47,289 bases of DNA from NCBI GenBank assembly GCA_016869375.1, contig VGEH01000015.1, positions 1 to 47,289 on the forward strand, in the 5' to 3' direction. Under the pieces are notes generated by a model. That model did no database searches. It saw only the letters and a list, made by a program, of their open reading frames with translations, and was not told where the DNA came from. Below are positions 1 through 10,233 of this stretch, piece by piece. The stretch comes from Alphaproteobacteria bacterium (lineage in GTDB: Bacteria > Pseudomonadota > Alphaproteobacteria > SHVZ01). Position 1 is the first letter of the stretch. Each line of letters starts with the position of its first letter. Made by a program: the position numbers and the translations under genes.

Positions 1-627
1 CCCGGCGATGCCGGCGCGACGACGAGCCTGTCGCCCGGCGAGGCGTTGCGCTCGCCCCAGTTCATCGTGCTGGCGGCGACCTACTTCGCCTGCTGCGCGG
101 CGCATTCCGGGCCGATCTTCCATACGGTCAGCTATGCCATCGGCTGCGGCATCGCGCCCTTGGCGGCGGTCAGCATCTACAGCCTGGAGGGTCTCGCCGG
201 GCTCGGCGGCCGTCTATTCTTCGGCGTCGCCGCCGACCGCCTCGGCGTCAAGCGCGTGCTGGTCGCGGGCCTGACCGTGCAGGCGCTGGCGATCGCCACC
301 TTCCTCGCGGTCAACGAGCTGCCGGAGTTCTACGCGCTGGCGATCGTCACCGGCATGGCCTATGGCGGCGTCATGCCGCTTTACGCGGCGCTGGCGCGGG
401 AGTATTTCAGCCCGCGCATCATGGGGACCGTGCTCGGCGCCGCGACCATGGCCTCCAGCCTCGGCATGGCCTCGGGTCCCTGGGTCGGCGGCTGGCTCTT
501 CGACAGCTTCGCCGATTACTCCTGGCTCTATATCGGCTCCTCCGCGGTCGGCCTGGGCGCGGTGGCGATCGCGCTGTTCTTCCCGCCGCTGCCGGCGCGG
601 GCAGGGGAGAGGCTGCAGCCCGCTTAA
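1..627 (+). CDS. MFS transporter, C-terminal part (5' end outside window)
   Basis: Frame 1 is open from base 1; hydrophobic TM helices, GLGGRLFFGVAADRLGVKRVLVAG loop typical of MFS. Confidence 0.8.
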   Translation, partial: PGDAGATTSLSPGEALRSPQFIVLAATYFACCAAHSGPIFHTVSYAIGCGIAPLAAVSIYSLEGLAGLGGRLFFGVAADRLGVKRVLVAGLTVQALAIATFLAVNELPEFYALAIVTGMAYGGVMPLYAALAREYFSPRIMGTVLGAATMASSLGMASGPWVGGWLFDSFADYSWLYIGSSAVGLGAVAIALFFPPLPARAGERLQPA

Positions 628-661
628 GCGGCACCGGCCTCGTCGTGCTATAGGCACGGCG

Positions 662-1171
662 ATGACGGGGAAGGAAAAATCGCCGGCGCGCCAGTCGACC
701 GAGGACGAGCCCGACCGCGTGCCCGCGCAGTGCCTCTGCGGCGCGGTCCGGCTCGACATCCAGTACCCGGCCTTCTGGGCCTGGCACGACCATTCCAAGG
801 CGAGCCGGCTCGCCCATGGCGCCGCCTATGCGACCTATGTCGGGACCTGGCGGAAGCGCTTCCGCATCGTCAAGGGCGCCCGCAGCATCGCCCGCTTCGA
901 GGACAAGGAGACCGGGAACGCCCGCAATTTCTGCCGCCGCTGCGGCACGCCGGTCTATTACGAGCGGAAGTCGGCGCCGAAATGGGTCAACATCCCCCGG
1001 GCCTTGTTCCAGGGCCGGACCGGTCGCCAGCCGCTCTACCACCTCAACATCGGCGAGCTTCAGGACTGGATCTACATCGGGGCGACGCTAGGCCCTCTCA
1101 AAGGCTATCCGGGCGTGGTATGGGAACGCCCGAAAAGGAAGAAGCGGCGCGAGCCGCCGGCTATGTTCTAA
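662..1171 (+). CDS. GFA/CENP-V family (glutathione-dependent formaldehyde-activating-like) protein
   Basis: CLCGAVRLDI and FCRRCGTPVYYE zinc-binding Cys motifs; ATG at 662 in frame of ORF 362..1171. Confidence 0.75.
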   Translation: MTGKEKSPARQSTEDEPDRVPAQCLCGAVRLDIQYPAFWAWHDHSKASRLAHGAAYATYVGTWRKRFRIVKGARSIARFEDKETGNARNFCRRCGTPVYYERKSAPKWVNIPRALFQGRTGRQPLYHLNIGELQDWIYIGATLGPLKGYPGVVWERPKRKKRREPPAMF

Positions 1172-1204
1172 CCCCTCCCGACCGTTCGCCCCTCAAGAGA
1201 CACG

Positions 1205-2125
1205 ATGCCGATCAAGATCCCGAACGATCTGCCTGCCCGCGCCACGCTCGCCGAAGAGGGTGTGATGATCATGCGCGAGGCCGATGCCGTGCGTCAGGAC
1301 ATCCGGCCGATGCGCATCGGCCTGCTCAACCTGATGCCGAACAAGATCCGGACCGAGACCCAGTTCGCCCGCCTCCTCGGCGCGACCCCGCTGCAGGTCG
1401 AGCTGACACTGGTGAAGATGACGCATCACGTCGCGCGCAACACGCCCAACGACCACATCATCAGCTTCTACCGGGACTGGGAGGATGTGCGGCGCGAGCG
1501 CTTCGACGGCTTCATCGTCACCGGTGCGCCGGTCGAGCAGATGCCGTTCGAGGAGGTCACCTACTGGGACGAGCTGCGCCGCGTCTTCGACTGGACGCAG
1601 ACCCATGTGCACGGAACCTTCAACGTGTGCTGGGGCGCCCAGGCGGCCGTCCATCATTTCTACGGCATGCCGAAGTACCCGCTGCCGGCGAAGGCGTTCG
1701 GCGTCTACCGCCACCGCAACCTGGCGCCGGCCTCGCCCTTCCTCCGGGGTTTCTCCGACGATTTCCAGATCCCGGTGTCGCGCTGGACCGAGGTCCGGCG
1801 CGAGGACATCCCGAAGGACAGCGGCATGACCGTGCTGATGGACTCCGACGAGGCCGGACTCTGCCTGCTCGACGATCCGAAGCACCGCACGCTGAACATG
1901 TTCAACCACATCGAATACGACTCGGGCTCGCTCGGCGACGAGTATTTCCGCGACATCGCGGCGAAGACGTCGATCGCGCTGCCGCGCAACTACTTCCCCG
2001 GCGACGATCCCAGCAAGCCGCCCGAGAACCGCTGGCGCAGCCACGCGCATCTGCTGTTCGGCAACTGGATCAACCACCTCTACCAGACGACGCCCTTCGA
2101 CATCGCCAAGGTGGGGCAGGCGTGA
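1205..2125 (+). CDS. metA: Homoserine O-acyltransferase (MetA family)
   Basis: [13 protein letters not shown].., [45 protein letters not shown] motifs. Confidence 0.93.
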   Translation: MPIKIPNDLPARATLAEEGVMIMREADAVRQDIRPMRIGLLNLMPNKIRTETQFARLLGATPLQVELTLVKMTHHVARNTPNDHIISFYRDWEDVRRERFDGFIVTGAPVEQMPFEEVTYWDELRRVFDWTQTHVHGTFNVCWGAQAAVHHFYGMPKYPLPAKAFGVYRHRNLAPASPFLRGFSDDFQIPVSRWTEVRREDIPKDSGMTVLMDSDEAGLCLLDDPKHRTLNMFNHIEYDSGSLGDEYFRDIAAKTSIALPRNYFPGDDPSKPPENRWRSHAHLLFGNWINHLYQTTPFDIAKVGQA

Positions 2126-3783
2126 TCGCCGGGCGGCGCGCCTTCCTCGAGCTCCTGAAGCAGGAAGGCGTCGACATCCTCTTCGGCAACCCGGGCACGA
2201 CCGAGCTGCCGCTGATGGATGCGCTCGCCGCCGAGGACGGCATCCGCTACGTGCTCGGCCTGTCCGAGGCCGCGGTGATGGCGATGGCCGACGGCTATGC
2301 CCAGGCCTCGGGCCGGCTCGCCGTGGTCAACCTCCATGTGGCACCCGGCCTCGGCAATGCCATGGGCATGCTCTACGACGCGCAGAAGAGCGCCTCGCCG
2401 GTGCTGGTCACCGCCGGCCAGCACGAGCAGGGCTTCAACGTCACCGAGCCGATCCTCTGGGCCGACCTGCCGACCCTGGCGCGGCCGCTGGTGAAATGGG
2501 CGGCCGAGGTGCATCGCCTCGCCGACCTGCCGCGCCTGCTGCATCGCGCCGCCAAGACCGCGCTGGCGCCGCCGACCGGCCCGGTGTTCCTGTCGCTGCC
2601 CGGCGACATCCTGATGGCCGAGGGCGAGGTCGATCTCTCGGTGCCGACCCGCATCGCGCCAAGGCTGCGCGGCGACCGCGAGGCGATCGAGGCCGCCGCC
2701 GCGCTGCTGGCGAAGGCGGAGCGGCCGGTGATCGTCGCCGGCGACGCGGTCGCGCAGAGCCGCGCCCATGCCGAGCTGGTCGCGCTCGCCGAGCTGATCG
2801 GCGCGCCGGTCTATGCCGAGGGCATCGCCAACACCGCTTCGTTCCCGGCCTCGCATCCGCTCTTCCGCGGCGCGCTGGTGCGGCTCGCGCCGGCGATCCG
2901 CCAGGTGATGGACCGCCACGACCTGCTGCTCTCGGTCGGCGGCGATCTGTTCACGCAGTCGCTGCCCTCCGAGATCGTGCCTGTGCCTCCTGGGATGCCG
3001 ATCGTGCATCTCGACATCGATCCCTGGGAGCTCGGCAAGAATTTTGCGACCTCGGTCGCGATCCTGGGCGATGCGAAGGCGACGGTCCCGGAGCTGACGA
3101 CGGCGATCGGCAGCGTGATGACGTCGGAAGCGCGCGTGCAGGCGCGAAAGCGCGTCGAGGAGGCGAGTGCTACGACGCTGGCCGAGCGGCAGGCGCTGCG
3201 CAAGCGCGCGGAGGCGGAGGCCGGCGCCTCGCCGGTGAAGCCGCTGGCGCTCTTGCAGGCGATCGCCGACCTGTTGCCGAAGGATGCGGTGGTGGTCGAG
3301 GAGGCGCTCTCGTCCGGCACCGGCATGCGCCAGCTCATCCGGAGCGACGACCCTCAGAGCTTCTATGGCCTTCGCGGCGGCGGCATCGGCTGGGGATTGC
3401 CGGCGGCGATCGGCGTCAAGCTGGCGCTGCCCGAACGGCCCGTGGTGGCGCTGATCGGCGACGGCAGCGCCATGTACACGATCCAGGCGCTGTGGACCGC
3501 GGCGAACCAGAACATCGCCGTGGTCTTCGTCATCCTCAACAACGCCTCGTATCGAATCCTGAAGCAGCGCGTGCAGACGCTGCGCGGCCACGCGGCGCAG
3601 AGCGGGCGCTATGTCGGCATGGAGCTCGACAACCCGGCGATCGACTTCGTTGGCATGGCGCGCTCCCTCGGCATCGAGGCGGGCCGCGCGCGCACGGTCG
3701 CCGAGGCGGTGGACCTGATCAAGGCGGGCCTCGCCAGGAACGGGCCGAGCCTGGTCGAGGTCGCGATCGAGCGCGCGCTCTAG
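2122..3783 (+). CDS. Thiamine-diphosphate-dependent decarboxylase, benzoylformate decarboxylase-like
   Basis: GTG start overlapping metA stop (GTGA); [58 protein letters not shown] ThDP motif. Confidence 0.85.
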   Translation: MIAGRRAFLELLKQEGVDILFGNPGTTELPLMDALAAEDGIRYVLGLSEAAVMAMADGYAQASGRLAVVNLHVAPGLGNAMGMLYDAQKSASPVLVTAGQHEQGFNVTEPILWADLPTLARPLVKWAAEVHRLADLPRLLHRAAKTALAPPTGPVFLSLPGDILMAEGEVDLSVPTRIAPRLRGDREAIEAAAALLAKAERPVIVAGDAVAQSRAHAELVALAELIGAPVYAEGIANTASFPASHPLFRGALVRLAPAIRQVMDRHDLLLSVGGDLFTQSLPSEIVPVPPGMPIVHLDIDPWELGKNFATSVAILGDAKATVPELTTAIGSVMTSEARVQARKRVEEASATTLAERQALRKRAEAEAGASPVKPLALLQAIADLLPKDAVVVEEALSSGTGMRQLIRSDDPQSFYGLRGGGIGWGLPAAIGVKLALPERPVVALIGDGSAMYTIQALWTAANQNIAVVFVILNNASYRILKQRVQTLRGHAAQSGRYVGMELDNPAIDFVGMARSLGIEAGRARTVAEAVDLIKAGLARNGPSLVEVAIERAL

Positions 3784-5096
3784 CCGACGAGCCTGGCCGG
3801 AAGCCAGGTGGCGACGGCGGGAAACAGCAGCAGCAGCGCCAGCAGGGCGAGGCTCATCGCCACATAGGGCACGACGGCGCGGAAGATGTGGCCCATCGTC
3901 ACCCCGGGCGGGGCGACGCCGCGCATCGTCATCAGCAGCAATCCATGCGGCGGCAGCAGCAGCCCGAGCTGCATGCAGACCAGGAACAGAACGCCGAACC
4001 AGATCGGGTCGATGCCGAGCTTCACCACGAGCGGCATGAACACCGGAAGCGTGATCAGCATCATGCTGACCTGGTCGACGAAGATGCCGAGGAAGATCAG
4101 GATCAGCAGCATCCCGACCAGGATGGCGAAGGCGGAAAGGCCCTGGCCCAGGATCGCCGAGACCAGCCCGTCGGTGGCGCCGGAGAAGGAGAGGATCTGC
4201 GAGAAGGTAGTGGCGCCGAGGATGATGAAGAGGATCATGCCGGTGATCGCCGCCGTGCCCTCGAGCGCACGCAGCAGCGCGCGAACCGTCAGCGCGCGGT
4301 AGGCGAGCGCCATCGCCAAGGTGGCCAGCGCGCCGAGCGCGGCGGATTCGGTCGGCGTGGCGAAGCCGCCGGACATGGCGCCGACCACGACGACGAAGAT
4401 CGAGACCAGCGGCACGACGTAGAAGGCCAGCAGCCGCCATCCCTCGCTGCGGTCGCCGCCTTCATCCTCGGCTCGCGGCGCGAGATCGGGGCGTCGGAGC
4501 GCGGCCAGGACGATGTACCCGACGAAGGCGACGCTCAGGATCAACCCGGGCACGACGCCGCCGATCAGCAGCTTCGAGATCGAGATGCCCGACAGGCTGC
4601 CGAGCAGCACGGTCAGCGCCGAGGGCGGGATCAGCATGTCGACGGCGCCGATCGCCATGATCGGCCCGGTGGCGAAGGCCGGCTTGTAGCCGCGGGCCAG
4701 CATCACCGGCAGCATCAGCGAGCCCAGCATCGCCGTGGTCGCGATGGTCGAGCCGGAGATCGCCGAGAACACCGTGCCGGCGACGACGGCGATCACCGCG
4801 AGCCGCCCCGGCACCCGCCGGATCAGCCGCTCGACGCCCTCGATCACCTTGAGCGCGAGGCCGGTGTGGAACAGCAGCTCGCCCATCAGGATGAAGAGCG
4901 GGATGGGCGTGAGCGAGAAGTTCATCACCGAGACAACGCTGTTCCGCGCCACCTGCAGCAGCCCCGCATCGCCGCCGAGGAAGAGGATCGCGCCCAGGAT
5001 GTTGATCGCGACGAAGGAGAGCGCGACCGGCATGCCGAGGAAGAGAAGGGCCGCCGAGCCGCCGAGGAGGAGGAGGGCGGAGAGCTGCCAGATCAT
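3780..5096 (-). CDS. dctM: TRAP transporter large permease (DctM-like)
   Basis: Multi-TM; GSTIATTAMLGSLMLPVMLARGY, LIPPSALTVLLG, FLGIFVDQVSMMLITLPVF motifs. Confidence 0.9.
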   Translation of the reverse strand: MIWQLSALLLLGGSAALLFLGMPVALSFVAINILGAILFLGGDAGLLQVARNSVVSVMNFSLTPIPLFILMGELLFHTGLALKVIEGVERLIRRVPGRLAVIAVVAGTVFSAISGSTIATTAMLGSLMLPVMLARGYKPAFATGPIMAIGAVDMLIPPSALTVLLGSLSGISISKLLIGGVVPGLILSVAFVGYIVLAALRRPDLAPRAEDEGGDRSEGWRLLAFYVVPLVSIFVVVVGAMSGGFATPTESAALGALATLAMALAYRALTVRALLRALEGTAAITGMILFIILGATTFSQILSFSGATDGLVSAILGQGLSAFAILVGMLLILIFLGIFVDQVSMMLITLPVFMPLVVKLGIDPIWFGVLFLVCMQLGLLLPPHGLLLMTMRGVAPPGVTMGHIFRAVVPYVAMSLALLALLLLFPAVATWLPARLVG

Positions 5097-5099
5097 GCG

Positions 5100-5615
5100 C
5101 TAGCTGACCGACACCGCATCGCTGCGCGGCCCGCGCTCGCTCTGCGCCAGCCGAAGCATGCGGAACACGAACTCGACGGCGACCAGCAGGAACGCGGCCG
5201 GCAGCGCCGAGAGCATCCACCACTCCGGCAGTACCAGCGTCTTCAGGCTGATCGCGCCGGAGGCCCAGCTCGCATAGGCGGCGCGGCCGCCATAGAGGAC
5301 GAAGTAGAGGGCGCAGCCGAATCCGGCGAGGTCGGCGATCCACTCCATCGCATAGGCGAGGCGGGGCGGCACGGCCCGCAGCAGGATGTCGACGCGGATG
5401 TGCTGGCCCTGGCGCAGCAGCCAGGGCGCGGTTGCGAGCGTGACGAGGTAGAGGATGTACTCGCTGACCTCGTTGCTCCAGGGCAGCCCGCCGAGGCGGA
5501 GGTTCCGAAGAGCCACGTCGGCACCGATCATCAGCGCCATCGCCAGGATGGCGAGCGCCGCCGCCAGCATCAGGAGATCGAGCAGCCGCCCATAGGCGCG
5601 CGAGAGCGCGGTCAC
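5100..5615 (-). CDS. dctQ: TRAP transporter small permease (DctQ-like)
   Basis: Four TM segments, WSNEVSEYILYLVTLATAPWLLRQGQHIRVD motif; directly upstream of dctM. Confidence 0.88.
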   Translation of the reverse strand: MTALSRAYGRLLDLLMLAAALAILAMALMIGADVALRNLRLGGLPWSNEVSEYILYLVTLATAPWLLRQGQHIRVDILLRAVPPRLAYAMEWIADLAGFGCALYFVLYGGRAAYASWASGAISLKTLVLPEWWMLSALPAAFLLVAVEFVFRMLRLAQSERGPRSDAVSVS

Positions 5616-5646
5616 GTTCCCCCCGCTGTCGCGTGCCGGGTCGCGG

Positions 5647-6591
5647 CTACTTCGCGAAGAACTCCTTCAGCTTCGGCCCATGCTCGGGGCTCTGCTTGAT
5701 GATGCCGGCCCAGCCCTCGGCGACGGCCTTCCTGCGGAAATCGTCGCCGAGCGAGATCACCTGGATGCCGGCGGCCTTCTGCCTGGCGATGTCGGCCTCG
5801 TTCTCCTTGGTCACTTCCGACGACTGCGCTTCGAGCCAGGCGGAGGCATCGGAGATGATCTTCTTCTGCCGGTCGTTGAGCTTGTTCCAGGAGGCCTTGT
5901 TGATTAGCACGCTGACCTCGGCCGAGTAGAAGCCGGGATCGACTCGGTACTTGGTCTTCTCGTGCCAGCCGAGATCGAAGACACCGGTGATCGGCCAGCC
6001 ATAGCCGTCGACCACGCCGCGCTCGAGCGCGGTGTAGACCTCGCCCGGCGCGGTCTGCACGACGGTGGCGCCCTGCGCCTGGAAGAAGTCGCGATAGACC
6101 GGCGTGATGCGGAGCTTGAGGCCGGTCAGGTCGGCGCTCGAGATCGGCTTATTGAGATAGAGGTGGAAGGGGTTGTTGTCGATGTGACGCGCCAGCATGA
6201 TCGCGTTCATCTTCTGGTCATAGAGCTTCGCCATGTAGTCGAAGCCGCCGTTGCGGCGCAGCTCCGCCATCGGCCTTTCGGTCAGCTTCCACGCATCCGC
6301 CTCGGGGATGACGTTGGTGTAGAAGGCGCCGGTAACGTTGGCGATGTCGACCACGCCCCCTTTCAGCGCATTGCCGACCTCGAAGGGCGGCATCGCCTTA
6401 GGGCCCCCGATGTAGTTGATCTGCACCTGCCCCTTGCCCTCGGCATTCACCTTGTCGATGAACGCCTCGAAGCCGCGCGAATAGAAGGTCTTCTCGGCGA
6501 AGGAGGTGATCGCCTTAAGCGTCACTTCCTGGGCGGCGAGCGGTGCCGAAAGCGAAACGAGCGCGGCGAGAGCCGCTCCGAACAGACGCAT
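5647..6591 (-). CDS. dctP: TRAP transporter substrate-binding protein (DctP-like)
   Basis: Signal peptide; LKLRITPVYRDFFQAQGATVV, YTALERGVVDGYGWP motifs; order P-Q-M on minus strand. Confidence 0.88.
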   Translation of the reverse strand: MRLFGAALAALVSLSAPLAAQEVTLKAITSFAEKTFYSRGFEAFIDKVNAEGKGQVQINYIGGPKAMPPFEVGNALKGGVVDIANVTGAFYTNVIPEADAWKLTERPMAELRRNGGFDYMAKLYDQKMNAIMLARHIDNNPFHLYLNKPISSADLTGLKLRITPVYRDFFQAQGATVVQTAPGEVYTALERGVVDGYGWPITGVFDLGWHEKTKYRVDPGFYSAEVSVLINKASWNKLNDRQKKIISDASAWLEAQSSEVTKENEADIARQKAAGIQVISLGDDFRRKAVAEGWAGIIKQSPEHGPKLKEFFAK

Positions 6592-6685
6592 GATGGCCTC
6601 CCTTAGGCGTGCCGGATTTCACGGCCTTGAGTTGGCGCAACCTCAGCACAGAGACGAAGGAGGGGGCAACCTCCTCTGCGCTGCC

Positions 6686-7600
6686 TTACACCGCGATGCC
6701 GATCAGCGCCTGGCCCTTGTTCACCGCGAGGCTGGTGAGGTTGTAGAGGACAGGGCCGGTGTGCTCGGCCAGCACCGGCTTCTCCCACTGGCCGATCAGG
6801 TCGCGGATCATGCCGACGCGCTGGCCCTTCACGACATCGGCGCCGGGCCTGGTCTCGACATGCCAGTAGCCGGCCTCGGGTGCCGTCGCCACTTCCATGC
6901 GGCAGAGACGCGGCGCGGGACCCGACGGGCGGTTCGCCTTCGCCGTCATGCCGAGCTCGGCCATGATGTTCTTCACGCCCGTCTCCAGCAGCGCGACCGT
7001 CTCCTCGGTCATCAAGCCGTTCTGTCCGGACTCCAGCAGCACCGCCGGAATGCCGAGATCGGCCGCGGCGCCATAGCTGTGGCCGCGCTTGGTGCTGGCG
7101 GAGGCGAAGGAGAGGCCGCTGGCGATCGCGAGCTCGCGGCTGCGTTCGCTCGAGGCCGGATAGATCGAGAAGGGGATCAGCGCCTCGACGATGTCGCCGC
7201 CATGCAGGTCGATATAGGCATCCATGCCGCTCATTGCCTGGCTGACCGCCCAATGCGCGAGCCGGTCGCTGGCGCTGCCTGCTGGATCGCCGGGAAAGAC
7301 GCGGTTCACGTTCTTGCCGTCGGAGGGGTTGTGGAAGGCGCGATGCTGGAAGAAGGCGCCGATGTTGAGGATCGGCAGGATGGTGATCTCGCCGGCGAAG
7401 CTGTCCGGCTCCAGCGCGCAGAGACGCCGCGCCGCCTCGATCGAGGTGTATTCCGCGCCATGCACGCCGGCGGTGATGAGCAGCTTCGGCCCGGGCGCGC
7501 GGCCGCGGATGATCGTGCAGGGGATCTGATGTCCCACTTCCGGCTCGACATAACCGGTCCAGCGCGATTTTCCGGCAGCTTCTGCGGGCGCGAGCGGCAT
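6686..7600 (-). CDS. Succinylglutamate desuccinylase/aspartoacylase (M14-like) family protein
   Basis: GVHGAEYTSIEAARRL, N-R-F-PG (NVNRVFPGD), DLHGGD zinc-peptidase motifs; likely start MPLAPAEAAG at 7600. Confidence 0.85.
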   Translation of the reverse strand: MPLAPAEAAGKSRWTGYVEPEVGHQIPCTIIRGRAPGPKLLITAGVHGAEYTSIEAARRLCALEPDSFAGEITILPILNIGAFFQHRAFHNPSDGKNVNRVFPGDPAGSASDRLAHWAVSQAMSGMDAYIDLHGGDIVEALIPFSIYPASSERSRELAIASGLSFASASTKRGHSYGAAADLGIPAVLLESGQNGLMTEETVALLETGVKNIMAELGMTAKANRPSGPAPRLCRMEVATAPEAGYWHVETRPGADVVKGQRVGMIRDLIGQWEKPVLAEHTGPVLYNLTSLAVNKGQALIGIAV

Positions 7601-7627
7601 GCGGGACTCCCTCACTTCAAATAGAAA

Positions 7628-7658
7628 GCCCCTCTCCCGCGGATGGCGGGAGAGGGGC
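7628..7658 (-). terminator. Rho-independent-type hairpin downstream of the dienelactone hydrolase gene
   Basis: Perfect 13-bp stem gcccctctcccgc-ggatg-gcgggagaggggc; minus strand continues TTTCTATT. Confidence 0.8.
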
Positions 7659-7677
7659 AGGGACGACAACTCGCGTC

Positions 7678-8589
7678 TTAGGCGAGATGCTTCTTGAAGT
7701 GCGCGACGGTGCGCTCCCAGGAGAGCTTCGCCGCCGCTTCGTTGTAGCGAGGCGTCGAGATGTTGTGGAAGCCGTGCTGAGTGCCGGGATAGGTGTGGAC
7801 CTCGATCGACCTGCCGGCGGCCTTCAGCGCCGCCTCGTAGGCCGGGTAGCCCGGGTTGATGTTCGGGTCGGTCTCGGCGAGATGGACCAGCAGCGGCGCA
7901 CGGACGTCCTTCACCAGATCGGCCGCGGCGACGACGCCGTAATAGGGGACGCCGGCCGCCATGTCGGCGCCCATCGTCGCGGCGAGCCAGTTGGTGGTGC
8001 CGCCGCCCCAGCAGAAGCCGGTGACGCCGAGCTTGCCGTTCGACAGCGCATGCGCCTTGAGGAACTTGGCGCTGTTCAGCATGTCGGTGCGGAGCTTGGG
8101 CTGCTCGAGCTTTGCCTGCATCTCGCGGCCTTCGTCGTCATTGCCCGGATATCCGCCGACCGGCGAGAGGCCGTACGGCGCCAGAGCGAGGAAGCCGGCG
8201 GCAGCGGCGGCGCGCGCGGTGTCCTCGATATAGGGATTGAGGCCGCGGTTCTCGTGCACGACGAGCACGGCCGGGTAGGGCCCGTTGCCGGCGGTCGGAC
8301 GCACCAGATAGCCCTTCATCTGGCCCGAGGTGCCGCCCGGCGAGGGATAGCTGACATAAGTCGCCTTGATGCGGCAGTCGGTGAAGGAGACCGTCTGCGC
8401 CTTGGCGTAGTTCGGGATCAGCGCCTGCGCCATGGCGAGGCCGCCGACGGTGACGGCAGCGGCGCGCGCGAAGAAGGTGCGGCGGTCCATGCGGCCATGG
8501 CAGTACTCGTCATAGAGGTCGAACACGCGCTGGTCGATCCAGCTCTGGGTCACCGTCTCCGGCTGTTCGACATACATCTGGTCGGTCAT
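7678..8589 (-). CDS. Dienelactone hydrolase family protein with Tat-like N-terminus
   Basis: VVHENRGLNPYIEDTARAAAAAGF, GFCWGGG nucleophile motif, TQHGF; MDRRTFFARAAAVTVGGLAMA twin-arginine segment; GGAGGAAA upstream of ATG 8589. Confidence 0.88.
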   Translation of the reverse strand: MTDQMYVEQPETVTQSWIDQRVFDLYDEYCHGRMDRRTFFARAAAVTVGGLAMAQALIPNYAKAQTVSFTDCRIKATYVSYPSPGGTSGQMKGYLVRPTAGNGPYPAVLVVHENRGLNPYIEDTARAAAAAGFLALAPYGLSPVGGYPGNDDEGREMQAKLEQPKLRTDMLNSAKFLKAHALSNGKLGVTGFCWGGGTTNWLAATMGADMAAGVPYYGVVAAADLVKDVRAPLLVHLAETDPNINPGYPAYEAALKAAGRSIEVHTYPGTQHGFHNISTPRYNEAAAKLSWERTVAHFKKHLA

Positions 8590-8699
8590 TCGCGTTTCCT
8601 CCATTTGTGAAGCCCCACGGGCACGGACCATAGCAGCCAGGGATTTGGCTGGCAGCACCCTGTGAAATCACGAGGGCGTGGGATAGGGTCGGCGGCGCC

Positions 8700-9797
8700 A
8701 TGATTTCCGTCATCGAGAATCCGCAGAAGCCGAGCCGCCAGGGCACCGACCCGCTGACGCTCGAGCAGATGCTGGCCTATTTCCACGTGCCCGCCGTCAG
8801 CGTCGCGGCGATCCGAGATTTCAAGATCGACTGGGCCAAGGCCTGGGGCGTTGCCGATGTCGAGACCGGCGAGAAGACGACCGAGAAGACGCTGTTCCAG
8901 GCGGCCTCGATCTCGAAGCCGGTCGCGGCGATGGCCTCGCTCAGGGCGATCCAGGACGGCCGCTTCGGCCTCGACCAGGACATCTCGACGATCCTGAAAT
9001 CCTGGACGCTGCCGGACCATCCCTTCGGCGGCGGCCTGGCCGTCACGCCGAGGATGCTGCTGAGCCACACCTCCGGCACCGGCGACGGCTTCGGCTTTCC
9101 CGGATACGAGCCGGACGCGCCTTTGCCGACGCTCCAGCAGATCCTCGACGGCGAGGCGCCCGCCAATCGCGGTCCGGTCCGGCTGGTGCGCCCGGCGCTC
9201 TCGGCTTTCCATTATTCGGGCGGCGGCTCGACCATCCAGCAGCTGGCGCTGACCGACGCGGTCGGCCGGCCCTATCGCGAGCTGGTGCGGGAATGGGTGC
9301 TGGACCCGATCGGCATGAGTGACAGCAGCGTCGACCTGCCGCTCCCCGATGCGCTCAAGGTGCGGACGACGCGCGCCCATGACGGATGGGGCCGCGCGAT
9401 GAACGTGAAGTACCACGTCTATCCGGAAGCGGCGGCAGCGGCGCTGTGGACGACGCCGACCGATCTCGCCAAGTTCGCGATCGAGGTGCAGCAGACGCTC
9501 GCCGGCCGTTCGACGCGCGTGCTGTCCAGGACGATGATGCAGGAGATGGTGACGCCCGTCGGCGTCGGTCCCTATGCCGCGGGCTTCGCCATCGCCCGAA
9601 CCGGCGAGGGCTGGTACTTCTCCCATGGCGGCGGCAATTGGGGCTTCAAGTGCCGGCTCGTCGCGCATCGCGCCAAGGGCTATGGCGCCGCGGTCATGAC
9701 CAATGGCGACAATGGCGAGATCGTGGTGACCGAGATCATCGAGCGCGTGGCGCGCGCCTATGGCTGGGACACGCTCGACAAGCCGATGCTGCGCTAG
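8700..9797 (+). CDS. Serine hydrolase, beta-lactamase (class C/esterase) family
   Basis: ASISKPVAAMA (SxxK), YSGGGSTIQQLALTDAVGRPY, HGGGNWGF motifs. Confidence 0.85.
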   Translation: MISVIENPQKPSRQGTDPLTLEQMLAYFHVPAVSVAAIRDFKIDWAKAWGVADVETGEKTTEKTLFQAASISKPVAAMASLRAIQDGRFGLDQDISTILKSWTLPDHPFGGGLAVTPRMLLSHTSGTGDGFGFPGYEPDAPLPTLQQILDGEAPANRGPVRLVRPALSAFHYSGGGSTIQQLALTDAVGRPYRELVREWVLDPIGMSDSSVDLPLPDALKVRTTRAHDGWGRAMNVKYHVYPEAAAAALWTTPTDLAKFAIEVQQTLAGRSTRVLSRTMMQEMVTPVGVGPYAAGFAIARTGEGWYFSHGGGNWGFKCRLVAHRAKGYGAAVMTNGDNGEIVVTEIIERVARAYGWDTLDKPMLR

Positions 9798-10204
9798 TCG
9801 GTCGTCTCGAACTTCGCGGGCGCGGTGATCTCGACCAGCTCGAGATCGTCGGAATGCGCCAGTTCGCGGTGGCGGATGCGGGGCGGCTGATAGACGCTGT
9901 CGCCGGGCTTGAGCGTCACCTCGCCGATATCCTCGTATTCGAAGCGCACCCAGCCGCGCGTGACGAAGACCATCTGGAAGTCGAGATGATGGCGGTGCCA
10001 TTTCGGCTCGGCATGCTTGCCTGGGATGGCGCGGATCACATGCGCCATGAAACCGCCCTCGCTGGCCTTGGCGATGCCGAGGTCGCGATAGGCGAAGAAG
10101 GCGCGGAGCCCGGCATCGAACGCGGCGCCCTCGGCATGGCTCACCGTGGTCCGGCGTTCCGGCGATGCCGCCTTGGCGGCGGCGGTGGAGCGGGCGCGTG
10201 GCAT
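9794..10204 (-). CDS. Cupin-domain protein
   Basis: KWHRHHLDFQMVFVTRGWVRFEYEDIGEVTLKPGDSVYQPPRIRHRE cupin motifs. Confidence 0.85.
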   Translation of the reverse strand: MPRARSTAAAKAASPERRTTVSHAEGAAFDAGLRAFFAYRDLGIAKASEGGFMAHVIRAIPGKHAEPKWHRHHLDFQMVFVTRGWVRFEYEDIGEVTLKPGDSVYQPPRIRHRELAHSDDLELVEITAPAKFETTD

Positions 10205-10233
10205 GCTCCTATCATCGACCAGGAGGGCACGCT

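Noticed and set aside
730-2121. N-terminal extension of the decarboxylase ORF
   Set aside because: Out-of-frame reading of the GFA and metA genes; the ThDP enzyme homology begins at GTG 2122
2080-4440. 786-aa minus-strand ORF
   Set aside because: Antisense to the decarboxylase and overlapping dctM out of frame; composition is non-protein-like
2496-5699. 1067-aa plus-strand ORF
   Set aside because: Runs out of frame through the decarboxylase and antisense to dctM/dctQ; Arg/Gly/Asp-rich low-complexity translation typical of GC-rich spurious ORFs
6658-6675. AGGAGG-N6-CCTCCT hairpin between M14 gene and dctP
   Set aside because: Short stem without U tract; too weak to call a terminator
8634-8651. 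CAGCCA-N6-TGGCTG inverted repeat in the DLH/serine hydrolase divergent region
   Set aside because: Only 6-bp arms in a GC-rich background; could be chance
8586-10001. 471-aa minus-strand ORF opposite the serine hydrolase
   Set aside because: No family motifs; antisense shadow of a clear beta-lactamase-fold CDS
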